DNA from: Miltoncostaea sp050249835
GTDB taxonomy: Bacteria; Actinomycetota; Thermoleophilia; Miltoncostaeales; Miltoncostaeaceae
Direction: 5' to 3'
Length of the DNA stretch: 64,000 nt
Assembly: GCA_050249835.1 (NCBI GenBank)
Contig: JBFWPT010000003.1
Span: 1 to 64,000 of the forward strand
Positions 25,060 through 32,934 of the stretch are shown here, in pieces. The notes beneath the pieces are model-generated. The model made no database searches. It saw only the letters and a list, made by a program, of their open reading frames with translations, and was not told the origin of the DNA. Within the stretch, counting starts at the first letter, position 1; each line of letters starts with the position of its first letter. A program made the position numbers and the translations under genes.

Positions 25060-25758
25060 TCAAGCCGGGTCGTCGAGCCGGTACCCCACCCCGTACACCG
25101 TGCGGACGTAGTCGGATGCGCCGACGAGGGTCTCGTCCATCTTCTTGCGCAGCCGCATGACGTGGACGTCGACCGTTCGCTCGAATCCGTCGACGTCCGG
25201 GCCCTGCAGGGCCTGCAGCAGCTCGAACCGGGAGAAGACACGTCGCGGCTGGCGAGCGAGGGTCGCGAGAAGGCGGAACTCGGTGGCGGTCAGCGGCATC
25301 GGCTGTCCACCGAGGCGCGCCTCGTGACCGGCCAGATCGACCTCGAGACGACCGCCGTCCACGACCAGGAGGTCCATCGGCGGGTCTTTCGATCCGGGCA
25401 CCCGGCGCAGGATCGCCCTGACGCGCGCCACGAGCTCGCGGGGGGAGAATGGCTTCACGAGAAAATCGTCGGCTCCGAGGGCGAGGCCGCGCAGGCGGTC
25501 CGACTCGGCCGACTTCGCCGTCAGCATGAGGATCGGCACCGCGGTGTGGCGGCGGAGCGAGGTGCACACCTCCTCGCCCGACAGGTCGGGGAGCATCAGA
25601 TCCAGCACCACGAGGTCCGGTGCCTGAGTCGCGACCGCGTCGAGCGCACGTCGGCCGGTGGTCGCCGTCCGGACCACGAATCCGTCCCGGCGCAGGTAGG
25701 CGGAGGCGATCTCGATGATCCCCGGTTCGTCATCGACGACGAGAACGGAACGGCTCAC
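25060..25758 (-). CDS. OmpR/PhoB-family response regulator
   Basis: 232 residues from GTG 25758. The receiver domain starts VLVVDDEPGIIEIASAYL with phospho-acceptor Asp in PDLVVLDLMLPDLSGEE and the switch residues in LMLTAKSA and FLVKPFSPREL. A winged-helix DNA-binding domain ends with DVHVMRLRKKM and VRTVYGVGYRLD, the standard OmpR/PhoB pattern. It binds direct-repeat DNA as a dimer. It may itself recognise the 11-bp-spaced GTCAC boxes near 21.99, 23.34 and 28.89 kb, which is inference. It is co-transcribed with the downstream kinase, and DUF305 lies 35 bp upstream on the same strand. Confidence 0.9.
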   Translation of the reverse strand: MSRSVLVVDDEPGIIEIASAYLRRDGFVVRTATTGRRALDAVATQAPDLVVLDLMLPDLSGEEVCTSLRRHTAVPILMLTAKSAESDRLRGLALGADDFLVKPFSPRELVARVRAILRRVPGSKDPPMDLLVVDGGRLEVDLAGHEARLGGQPMPLTATEFRLLATLARQPRRVFSRFELLQALQGPDVDGFERTVDVHVMRLRKKMDETLVGASDYVRTVYGVGYRLDDPA

Positions 25759-25792
25759 CTGGGAGCTCGCCTGCCCTCGCCGAAGCGATACG

Positions 25793-26410
25793 TCAGTCGC
25801 GTGGGAACCACTGCTCGCGCCAGCGCTGCATCTGTCCGATCTCGGTCGCCTGCGCCGCGATGATCTCGTCCGCCAGCCTGGCGACATCGTCACGCGGCGA
25901 TCCCATCATGACGCTTTCGGCCATGGTGATCGCGCTTGCGTGATGCGGGATCATCATTGCGAGGAATGCGCGGTCGAACTCGTCGCCCGAGAGGTCCGCG
26001 AGCGGGTCCAGGTCCATCGATCCGTGCGGTCCGGCCATGTCGGGCATCACTTCAACCCCGAACCACGCCTTGTGCCACGACTGCATCCGGGCGATCTCAC
26101 CCTCCTGGGATGCGGCGATCTGCCCGGCGAGCCGGCGGATCTGCGGCCGCTCGGTCTTCTCGAGCGCGATGGTTGCCATGGCGACGGCGGACTCGTGGTG
26201 AGGGATCATCTGCTCAAGGAAAGCCTGCTCATCGAGGGGGGGCGACGTTGCGCTCCCGTGCGCAGGCATCTCGCCGTGCTCGGAGTCAGACGCCATAGCG
26301 TCGTTGTCGCCGTGATCGCCGCCCGCCCACGTAGCTGCGCCGATCCCGACGCCCGCGCCCAGTGCAACGACGCCCACAACCGCGATGATCGCCCACAGCC
26401 GAGCCGTCAT
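25793..26410 (-). CDS. DUF305 copper-associated exported protein
   Basis: 205 residues from ATG 26410, chosen because GGGAG lies six bases upstream. One N-terminal hydrophobic segment (LWAIIAVVGVVALGAGVGIG) anchors or exports it. Two DUF305 (ferritin-like) repeats follow, each with an MIPHH motif: QMIPHHESAVAMA and MMIPHHASAITMA. His/Met-rich stretches (EHGEMPAHGS, MPDMAGPHGSMD) fit metal binding. DUF305 genes commonly sit beside copper ATPases and two-component systems, as here. It probably sequesters or handles Cu in the periplasm-like space. Its promoter shares a motif with the P-type ATPase promoter. Confidence 0.85.
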   Translation of the reverse strand: MTARLWAIIAVVGVVALGAGVGIGAATWAGGDHGDNDAMASDSEHGEMPAHGSATSPPLDEQAFLEQMIPHHESAVAMATIALEKTERPQIRRLAGQIAASQEGEIARMQSWHKAWFGVEVMPDMAGPHGSMDLDPLADLSGDEFDRAFLAMMIPHHASAITMAESVMMGSPRDDVARLADEIIAAQATEIGQMQRWREQWFPRD

Positions 26411-26447
26411 GCGCATCTCCCGTTGTTCGAATCGACACTCTGAGACA

Positions 26448-26471
26448 ACGGGTACCACGGGTGTATGTCGG
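26448..26471 (-). promoter_or_regulatory. Candidate copper operator (CsoR-like) of the DUF305 gene
   Basis: Read on the minus strand, GACATACACCCGTGGTACCC is a pseudo-palindrome (ATACaCCC/GGTA). It shares GACATAC-n-CCC with the perfect palindrome ahead of the P-type ATPase. It lies about 40-60 bp before the start. No CsoR gene is in the window. Confidence 0.35.
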
Positions 26472-26748
26472 ACCGATGACGTCACTCCCGATCGGCCCGT
26501 ACGCCCGCATCACGACGCCAGCCATCGGCGGGCCGCCGTCGTGGCGAACCGGCGACGGGCGTGCGGGGATCGGTCGTTCGTCCTAACCGGTGGCTTCGGG
26601 CGGAGCGCCCCTTGTTCGGATCATGAGAGGCGAGTGAAGCGGTGACCCGCGCCGCCGCGCACGCAACGGCGGGCGATGGCTGTGGAGCTGGGCCGCTCGC
26701 GGGAAGGCTGCCGCGCAACTTCACATGGCGAGAGCCGCGGCATTCGCC

Positions 26749-26780
26749 CTGTGACGGAATGATGAAGCCGAGGGTCACAG
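26749..26780 (+). promoter_or_regulatory. Inverted repeat upstream of the BNR-repeat lipoprotein gene
   Basis: CTGTGAC (26749-26755) and GTCACAG (26774-26780) are exact inverted repeats with 18 bases between them, ending 39 bp before the GTG start. The half-sites match the GTCAC element found in the other island promoters, here in opposing orientation. Confidence 0.4.
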
Positions 26781-26819
26781 ACCGCCACCCCCGCGCGGGA
26801 GTCGGGCAACATCCGCGAG

Positions 26820-27680
26820 GTGTGGACGACCTCCTCCGCGGCCCGGGCACTGATCGCCCTCGCGGCCGCGACCCTCCTCCTGACAGGATGCGCCGGCGAC
26901 GACGGGTCCACCGGCGTCTACGGCGACGTGGAGCCGGAACACGTGCACGGTCTCGGAGTCAATCCCGCGGACGGAGCGCTCTACATCGCGACCCACGCCG
27001 GACTCTTCCGGATGCCTCAAGGATCCGCCGACACCGAGCGCGTGGGTGACCGCCTCCAGGACACCATGGGGTTCGCCGTCGCTGGCCCTGACCGGTTCCT
27101 CGGCTCAGGCCATCCTGATCTTCGGGACGATCTGCCGCCCCTGCTCGGCCTGATCGGGTCCTCAGACGCCGGACGCTCGTGGACGCCGATCTCCCTGCTC
27201 GGCGAAGCGGACTTCCACGCTCTGCGGGTGGACGGCACCCGCGTCGTCGGCTACGACGCACGTAGCGGTCGCGTGATGGCCAGCGATGACGGGGGCCGGG
27301 AATGGGCATCGTCCGGTAACCCCGGGGAGATCCTCGACCTCGCCCTGGACCCGGACGACCCGACCCGGATCATCGCCACCGGAGCCGCGGGTGTGATCAC
27401 GACCAACGACGATGGGCGCACCTGGACGCGACTGCTGGCCGATGCCGACATCCTGGCGTGGCCAGCCGCGGACGCCCTCTACGGCTTCGGTGCCGACGGG
27501 GCGGTCGCCGTCAGTCGCGACCGCGGCGCGTCATGGGAACGCGTCGGAGACCTCGGCGGCGAGCCCGCAGCGGCGACGGCGACGGGCCGTGACAGCCTCA
27601 TCGTGGCATTGCATGACCGCCGGATCGTGAGCAGCGGTGACGGCGGGGCCACGTGGGCGGAGGGCGCCTGGCAGGGATAG
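26820..27680 (+). CDS. Lipoprotein with sortilin/BNR-like beta-propeller (F510_1955 family glycosylhydrolase)
   Basis: 286 residues from GTG 26820. The signal ends in lipobox LLTGC (Cys24). The mature part begins EPEHVHGLGVNPADGALYIA, the hallmark of the so-called F510_1955 glycosylhydrolase family, and contains repeated Asp-box-like turns (SSDAGRSWTPI, SDDGGREWAS, TNDDGRTWTR, SRDRGASWERV, SGDGGATW). These give a beta-propeller like BNR/sortilin proteins. No glycosidase residues are proven, and the glycosylhydrolase label is only a family name. It is frequent beside copper genes in actinobacteria. It converges with the M23 gene, 23 bp between stops. Confidence 0.8.
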   Translation: MWTTSSAARALIALAAATLLLTGCAGDDGSTGVYGDVEPEHVHGLGVNPADGALYIATHAGLFRMPQGSADTERVGDRLQDTMGFAVAGPDRFLGSGHPDLRDDLPPLLGLIGSSDAGRSWTPISLLGEADFHALRVDGTRVVGYDARSGRVMASDDGGREWASSGNPGEILDLALDPDDPTRIIATGAAGVITTNDDGRTWTRLLADADILAWPAADALYGFGADGAVAVSRDRGASWERVGDLGGEPAAATATGRDSLIVALHDRRIVSSGDGGATWAEGAWQG

Positions 27681-27703
27681 GGGCTGCCTGCCGCCGTTCC
27701 TCG

Positions 27704-28867
27704 TCAGCCGACGCGCGGCCAAGCGCTGACTATGGGGTAGGGCCGGACCGGGCCACCACCCCCGGGGTGGATCTCGAAATGCACGTGAGGCGGGGTGCCC
27801 CGGGCGTCGCCTGTGTCGCCGTTGTAGCCGAGCACCGTCCCCTTGGCCACGGCCGCCCCCTCGCGGGCTGCGGCCGTGTAGCCGTCGAGGTGGGCATAGA
27901 AGAACTCAGTGCCCGCCGCGTCGCGCAACCAGAAGCGGTTGCCGCTGATGCCGCTGTAGCCGACGCGGAAAAGGGTGCCATCGGCGACGGCGACGACGGG
28001 TGTCCCGCGCGCCGCGAAGAGGTCGATGCCCTCGTGATAGCGACCCCCTGGACGCGATGCCAGCCAGTCGTCTCCGAAGGTGCTCGGGCCGGCGAGCGGG
28101 TAGACGTGCGAGCCGCCCGGGAGGGGGCCGGGGGCGGCCCCGCCCGAGGGAGGCGACGCCCCAGTTGAGGCCGAGGGGGCGGGGACCGCCGCCGCCGTCG
28201 CGCGTCGGGCCTCCTCCCGCGCCTCCCTCTTCTGAGCAGCCAGACGGGACAGGCGCGCCCGCTCCGCCGCGAGGAGGCGTCCGAGTTCCGCCTGCGCGTC
28301 CTCCAGGGCGCGACGCCTGGTCCCGAGGAGCGCCTCGAGTCTCCGCTGGTGACTCTGCGCCTCTGCTAGCTCGCGACCGGCGATCACCGCGTCGGCTGTG
28401 AGTCGAGCGCGCAGTCGTTCGAGCGCCCGGCGCCGCTCTCTCACTCTCTCCACCACCGCAGTATCGGCGGCGGCTGTCCGCTCGAGCAGATCCGTGACGG
28501 CGAGGACGTCGGCCAGATCGCCGCTCTGAAGGAGAGCCTGAAAGGGATCCGGCGTTCCCCGGACGTAGAGCGCGACCATCCGCCTACCGAGGCGCTCGCG
28601 GGAACTCCGCAGTTCCCGGGCCGTCAGCCGGACCTCGGTCCGGGTCCGGGTGATCCGCCTCGCCACGGCGTCCTTCCGGTCGAGCGCCGCGTTGTGTGCG
28701 GCGGCCGCCGCCCCGGCCTCGGCGTCGAGCGCGGACAGCTCGCGGTTCAGCTCGGCGACCTGTTGGCGCTTCGAGTCGATATCGCCCTGCGCCGAGGCCG
28801 AGCCGCCGGCCAGCCCGGCGGCGACGATGATGGTCCCTGCGGAGACGAGCAGCCAGTGGCGGGGCAC
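27704..28867 (-). CDS. Secreted M23 (LytM-type) peptidase with coiled-coil N-terminus
   Basis: 387 residues from GTG 28867. The signal peptide (HWLLVSAGTIIVAAGLAGG) is followed by coiled coil (~30-230), an Ala/Pro/Gly linker and a C-terminal M23 domain with the zinc motifs YHEGIDLFA (HxxxD) and PPHVHFEIH (HxH), plus GDTG before it. The architecture parallels EnvC/LytM proteins: a cell-wall endopeptidase or activator of amidases. All zinc ligands are present, so it is probably active. It shares design and a GTCAC-type promoter box with the NlpC/P60 protein of the island, suggesting joint control of wall remodelling. Confidence 0.85.
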   Translation of the reverse strand: MPRHWLLVSAGTIIVAAGLAGGSASAQGDIDSKRQQVAELNRELSALDAEAGAAAAAHNAALDRKDAVARRITRTRTEVRLTARELRSSRERLGRRMVALYVRGTPDPFQALLQSGDLADVLAVTDLLERTAAADTAVVERVRERRRALERLRARLTADAVIAGRELAEAQSHQRRLEALLGTRRRALEDAQAELGRLLAAERARLSRLAAQKREAREEARRATAAAVPAPSASTGASPPSGGAAPGPLPGGSHVYPLAGPSTFGDDWLASRPGGRYHEGIDLFAARGTPVVAVADGTLFRVGYSGISGNRFWLRDAAGTEFFYAHLDGYTAAAREGAAVAKGTVLGYNGDTGDARGTPPHVHFEIHPGGGGPVRPYPIVSAWPRVG

Positions 28868-28889
28868 CCCGGCACGATCACTCCCATAT

Positions 28890-28905
28890 GTGACGAACTC
28901 GTGAC
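28890..28905 (-). promoter_or_regulatory. OmpR/PhoB-type direct-repeat box ahead of the M23 gene
   Basis: GTGACGAACTCGTGAC contains two GTGAC half-sites 11 bp apart, 23 bp upstream of the M23 start. It is nearly identical to the box of the NlpC/P60 gene (GTGACGAAGTCGTGAC on that gene's strand), but its orientation relative to the gene is reversed. Confidence 0.5.
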
Positions 28906-29105
28906 GAGCGGGTCGAAGGGGAACGCCGTGGTCGCGGGCTGTTGCGTGCGGGCGTCGATGACCGGCCCCTTTGCCAAGGGGACGCCCGTCATGGACCGTC
29001 GCGAGCCACTGGACAGGTGGCGTCGGTGCGCGGCCGGGTGGGTGTCCTGACGGCGTTCGGACCGCGCCCATGACGACTGGGCGCGTCCCGCGCGGAAACT
29101 CGGCG

Positions 29106-29130
29106 TGACATACTCCCCCCGTGTATGTCA
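29106..29130 (+). promoter_or_regulatory. Perfect palindrome, candidate CsoR-type copper operator of the ATPase gene
   Basis: TGACATAC (29106-29113) and GTATGTCA (29123-29130) are exact inverted repeats around TCCCCCCGT. The C/G-rich centre flanked by ATAC/GTAT resembles CsoR operators. It lies about 150 bp before the ATG with the good ribosome-binding site. The rest of 28906-29281 shows no gene. Confidence 0.5.
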
Positions 29131-29281
29131 GCGTGGTCGCATGACGACTCCAGCCGATGCCTCCGGTAACACCGCCCGCGGCCACGGCCCGGGCGGTGCG
29201 AGGGACACGCCAGAGGATGAGCGGGAAATGCGACCGAGCCGATGGCGGCGCTCACCCGCCTCATCGGACGGAGGTAGGCCG

Positions 29282-31627
29282 ATGGGCACCCACACCGACT
29301 CCAACAGTCCGGGAGCGGACACGGAGGTCCGTACGGAGGTCGTGCAGGTCGGCGGGCTCCACTACGCCAGCGAGAAGGATGTCGTCGAGCGGATGCTCGG
29401 GCGGCGGCCGGGCGTCATCGCGGTCGAGGCGAACGCGGTCTCCCAGACGGCGACGGTGACCTGGGACCCGCGCCACACCTCGCTCGACGACCTCAGGGGC
29501 TGGATCGAGGAGTGCGGCTACCACTGCGCAGGCCGTTCCGTGCCCGGCCACATCTGCGATCCCATGGACGACGAGCCCGAAGTGGGCCCCCGTCATCACG
29601 AGGCGGTCCACGGCGCCGACCAGGCACACGGCGGTGGCCATGCCGGCATGTCGATGGCCGACATGGCCCGCGACATGCGCAACCGCTTCCTGGTGGCCTC
29701 GCTGTTCGCGATCCCGATCGTGCTGTGGTCACCCCTCGGCACAGACGTGCTCGGGCTGGATCTCGGCACCCCGTTCGGGATTGATCGTGACGTCCTGCAA
29801 CTGATCCTGAGCCTGCCGGTCGTCTTCTATTCGTCCTGGATCTTCTTCCGCGGCGCCTGGCTCGCGCTGCGCGCCCGCACCCTCGACATGATGGTTCTGG
29901 TCGCCGTGGCGATCGGCACCGGCTGGCTCTACTCAGTCGCTGCCACCTTCTGGATCGAGGGGGAGGTCTTCTACGAGGCCGCCGCGCTGCTCGCGACCTT
30001 CGTCCTCCTCGGGCACTGGCTCGAGATGCGCGCCCGGGGGGGCGCCAACGACGCGATCCGGGCTCTGCTCGACCTTGCCCCGGCGACCGCCCTCGTCATC
30101 CGCGAAGGGGAGCCCGCCGAGGTGCCGACGGCAGACCTGGTGGTCGGCGACGTGCTCCTCATCCGGCCGGGGGCGAAGGTGCCTGTCGACGCGGAGGTCG
30201 TAGAGGGGGAGAGCGAGGTCGACGAGTCGTCCGTGACGGGCGAGAGCGTGCCGGTTGCCAAGGGCCCCGGATCGGCGTTGGTCGGCGCCACCATCAACAC
30301 CACAGGGACACTGCGCGCCCGCGCCACCGCCGTCGGAGCCGATACGGCCCTCGCTCAGATCGTCGCGATGGTCCAGGAGGCTCAGAATTCGAAGGCCCCC
30401 GGCCAGCGCCTGGCCGACCGGGCGGCGTCCTGGCTCGTCTTCGTGGCGTTGATCGGGGGCCTGGCCACCTTCCTCGCCTGGTACGTCATCGTGGGCCGGC
30501 CCGTCGAAGAGGCGCTGCTCTTCGCGATCACGGTCGTCGTCATCACGTGTCCCGACGCGCTCGGCCTGGCGACGCCGATGGCGATCATGGTCGGCATGGG
30601 ACTCGGCGCGCGGCGGGGGATCCTGGTCAAGAACGCCGTCGCGCTGGAGCAGGCCGCCGGCATCGACACCGCCGTCTTCGACAAGACGGGCACCCTGACC
30701 CGCGGTGAACCCGCCGTCGTGGACGTCATCAGCGCCGACGGGATGGTCGAGGACGATCTGGTCCGCCGCGTTGCCGCCGTCGAGCTCGAGAGCGAACACC
30801 CCCTTGCCCAGGCCATCGTCGAGGAGGCCCGGGGACGGGGGCTCGAGATCCCCGTCGCAGCTGGTTTCGAGAGCGTCCCGGGGCACGGCGCAGCGGCCAG
30901 GGTGGGGGGCCGTCGCGTCGCCGTCGGCAACCATCGCTTGATGCGTCGCGAGGGAGTGCCGGAGAGCGAGATCGAGGCCGAGGCGGATGTCCTGGCCCGC
31001 GAGGGCCGTACGGTGGTGCTGGTGGCGATCGAAGGGAGGGCTGCCGGCGCGATCGCCCTGGCCGACTCCGGCCGTCCGAGCGCCGCGCGGGCCGTCTCCA
31101 GTCTGGGCGACATAGGGGTGCGGTCGGTGATGCTCACCGGCGACAACCGTGCCACCGCGTCCCGGGTGGCCGAAGAGGTTGGGATCGACGAGGTCCTCGC
31201 CGAAGTGCTACCGCGCGACAAGGCAGCGACCGTCGCTGGGTTGCAAGCCGACGGGCGCCGCGTCGCGATGGTGGGCGACGGCGTCAACGACGCTCCCGCT
31301 CTGGCTCAGGCGGATGTGGGGCTAGCGATCGGGACAGGCACCGACGTCGCCGTGGAAACGGCCGATGTCGTCCTCATGCGATCCGATCCTCTGGACGTCG
31401 TCACGGCCGTGACGATCGCCCGCGGAACGGTGCTGAAAATGCGGCAGAACCTCGCCTGGGCGATCGGCTACAACTCGTTGGCGCTTCCGATCGCCGCCGG
31501 TGTCTTCGAGCCGTGGGGTCTGACGCTGCGCCCTGAGATCGCGGCGATCACGATGGCCGGCTCCAGCATCATCGTCGCGCTCAACGCCCTGGCGCTGAAG
31601 CGGCTGCCGCTTCCCTCGCCCGGGTGA
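29282..31627 (+). CDS. Heavy-metal P1B-type ATPase with unusual CPD motif (copper-type)
   Basis: 781 residues from ATG 29282, chosen for GGAGGTAG just upstream. Residues ~18-85 form an HMA-like fold without CxxC (GGLHYAS in its place). A His-rich stretch (RHHEAVHGADQAHGGGH) follows, then about eight membrane helices. TGES at 319-322 is the actuator loop and DKTGT at 467-471 the phosphorylation site. SEHPLAQAI is the HP nucleotide loop and MVGDGVNDAPAL the hinge. The membrane metal site is TCPDALGLATP (Cys423-Pro-Asp425) where Cu+ pumps have CPC and CopB pumps CPH. It is probably an export pump; neighbours (DUF305, SHOCT, BNR lipoprotein) indicate copper, but the CPD variant leaves the metal open. 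Confidence 0.85.
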   Translation: MGTHTDSNSPGADTEVRTEVVQVGGLHYASEKDVVERMLGRRPGVIAVEANAVSQTATVTWDPRHTSLDDLRGWIEECGYHCAGRSVPGHICDPMDDEPEVGPRHHEAVHGADQAHGGGHAGMSMADMARDMRNRFLVASLFAIPIVLWSPLGTDVLGLDLGTPFGIDRDVLQLILSLPVVFYSSWIFFRGAWLALRARTLDMMVLVAVAIGTGWLYSVAATFWIEGEVFYEAAALLATFVLLGHWLEMRARGGANDAIRALLDLAPATALVIREGEPAEVPTADLVVGDVLLIRPGAKVPVDAEVVEGESEVDESSVTGESVPVAKGPGSALVGATINTTGTLRARATAVGADTALAQIVAMVQEAQNSKAPGQRLADRAASWLVFVALIGGLATFLAWYVIVGRPVEEALLFAITVVVITCPDALGLATPMAIMVGMGLGARRGILVKNAVALEQAAGIDTAVFDKTGTLTRGEPAVVDVISADGMVEDDLVRRVAAVELESEHPLAQAIVEEARGRGLEIPVAAGFESVPGHGAAARVGGRRVAVGNHRLMRREGVPESEIEAEADVLAREGRTVVLVAIEGRAAGAIALADSGRPSAARAVSSLGDIGVRSVMLTGDNRATASRVAEEVGIDEVLAEVLPRDKAATVAGLQADGRRVAMVGDGVNDAPALAQADVGLAIGTGTDVAVETADVVLMRSDPLDVVTAVTIARGTVLKMRQNLAWAIGYNSLALPIAAGVFEPWGLTLRPEIAAITMAGSSIIVALNALALKRLPLPSPG

Positions 31628-32043
31628 CGGCTGATCTCCTCTGCCGAGGAGGACAAACCCGTGCCGGCGTGACGCGCAGGAGGCGGACGGCCCCGGAGTA
31701 GGCGCCCCCGAAGCACGGCGCCGTCTGCTCGCCGGAAGGCCGGAACATGCGCTGCCGCGTGAGCAGGGATCTGACCTGCTCGGCATGCTGGACGACGCGT
31801 GGATCCCCGAAAGGCGCGCGGATTCGGGGCGGCCCGGGCTCTGACATCCACCACCCCACGAGCGGACACGGAGCAGCAACGCAAGAGTGGAAGTCGCTGC
31901 GTCGATGGTCGCGGACATCCACGGGTGCGTGTGCCGTCCAGTCGGCCGATGCGCGGGTCTCGAGACCGTCCCTCGGCCCCGAGACGCCCGCAGGCCGGTG
32001 GGGGATCGCGGACCCGCCATCTGCGCCAGATCAAAGCGGACCC
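31628..32043. other. Intergenic before attachment scar C, no gene seen
   Basis: Only compositionally poor frames are present. A minus-strand stretch with DPRVVQHAEQVRSLLTRQRM (about 31745-31805) looks protein-like and could be a remnant. No integrase motif was recognised. Confidence 0.4.
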
Positions 32044-32166
32044 CGGTGGAGGGCAAGGTGGAGGAGACCGGCCCTGGGCGAGAAAGGTCCCGCGAGCAGG
32101 AGGTTTGCCAACGTGAGACGTCGCCTTGTAAGCGGCAGGCCAGGGGTTCGAGTCCCCTCTCCGGCT
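32044..32166 (+). other. Attachment-site scar C: tandem 12-mers plus 3' part of tRNA-Thr(TGT)
   Basis: CGGTGGAGGGCA (32044-32055) and AGGTGGAGGAGA (32056-32067) are adjacent, AGCAGG is at 32095, and GTCGCCTTGTAAGCGG starts at 32120, followed by GGGGTTCGAGTCCCC and CTCCGGCT ending at 32166. The layout equals copies A and B. This is probably the original right junction with the chromosome. Confidence 0.7.
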
Positions 32167-32247
32167 TCCTCAGGGAAGCCCATGGTGGCCGCGGGTTCAT
32201 CCCACCGGGACGACGCGCCGCCCCGGACGGCGCGATGGACTCCCGCC

Positions 32248-32898
32248 ATGGCGGCCCGCCCACAGACCCCGCGCGCGGCCCGTCGGCGGGCGGTCGGCGC
32301 GGTGGTGGCACTCGCCGCGGTGCTGCTCGTCGCGGCGTGCGGGTCGTCGTCGTCCGACGACGCCTCCGAGTCGCCTGCGACGCCGACGCCGGCCACGACG
32401 CCCATGGACGCCGCCGACGCCGCGCCGGCGCTGCGGATGACCGGCCAGGGCCTCCGCGGCAACCCGCCGAACATGTACTTCGTCCGCATCACGTCGCAGC
32501 TCAACATGTCGCTCGCGGAGGACGGAAACACCGTCTGGTCGGTGACGCGCGGCATCCCCGTCCGGTTCAGCCACGACCGCGCCGAATGCCGGTACCCGGC
32601 CATCGACGAGGCGGAGTTCACGTCGATCGCCGGGCAGGTGCTCTGGTCGGCGACCCCTCCCCGCGACTTCCCCGGCAACGGGACGTGGGGCTTCCTCGGC
32701 ACGCGGGCGGACGCCGACGCCGGAACCCTCAAGGCCACGACCTACACCTACGACTCCGGCGGGCGGGTGACCCTGACCCTCGACGCGCAGGACCGCCCCG
32801 TCTACGCACAAGCCCCCCGCGGGCCGTTCACGATCGTCTACGGCCGCTACTCGGTCGCCACCGTCGCCAACGCGGAGGGCCTGCCCGCCTGCCCGTGA
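32248..32898 (+). CDS. Lipoprotein of unknown function
   Basis: 216 residues from ATG 32248. The basic start and hydrophobic core end in lipobox VAAC (Cys31), followed by a Ser/Asp/Thr/Pro-rich linker (to ~58). The mature domain (~60-216) is beta-rich, with two cysteines (AECRYP and the C-terminal PACP) and motifs NPPNMYFVRITSQLNMSL and GRVTLTLDAQDRPVYAQ. No family is recognised. It is the first gene right of the last tRNA-Thr fragment, so likely chromosomal backbone. Confidence 0.65.
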   Translation: MAARPQTPRAARRRAVGAVVALAAVLLVAACGSSSSDDASESPATPTPATTPMDAADAAPALRMTGQGLRGNPPNMYFVRITSQLNMSLAEDGNTVWSVTRGIPVRFSHDRAECRYPAIDEAEFTSIAGQVLWSATPPRDFPGNGTWGFLGTRADADAGTLKATTYTYDSGGRVTLTLDAQDRPVYAQAPRGPFTIVYGRYSVATVANAEGLPACP

Positions 32899-32934
32899 GG
32901 CACGCCCGCCGGGGTCACGCCTCCGTCCGCACCG

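Larger units (their letters stand above)
19473..32166. mobile_element. Putative genomic island bounded by tRNA-Thr fragments B and C (envelope and copper stress)
   Basis: This interval lies between attachment-like scars B and C. It contains a functionally coherent set: SHOCT protein, LPG-synthase-type membrane protein, NlpC/P60 and M23 hydrolases, two-component system, DUF305, BNR lipoprotein and P1B-ATPase. No integrase gene is visible. Right of 32166 gene content changes to typical chromosomal genes. Limits are inferred from the tRNA fragments. Confidence 0.45.

Noticed and set aside
23651..25567. 638-residue kinase start at 25567
   Set aside because: The extra N-terminus is the regulator gene read out of frame; ATG 25054 lies just after the regulator stop and ahead of the first membrane helix.
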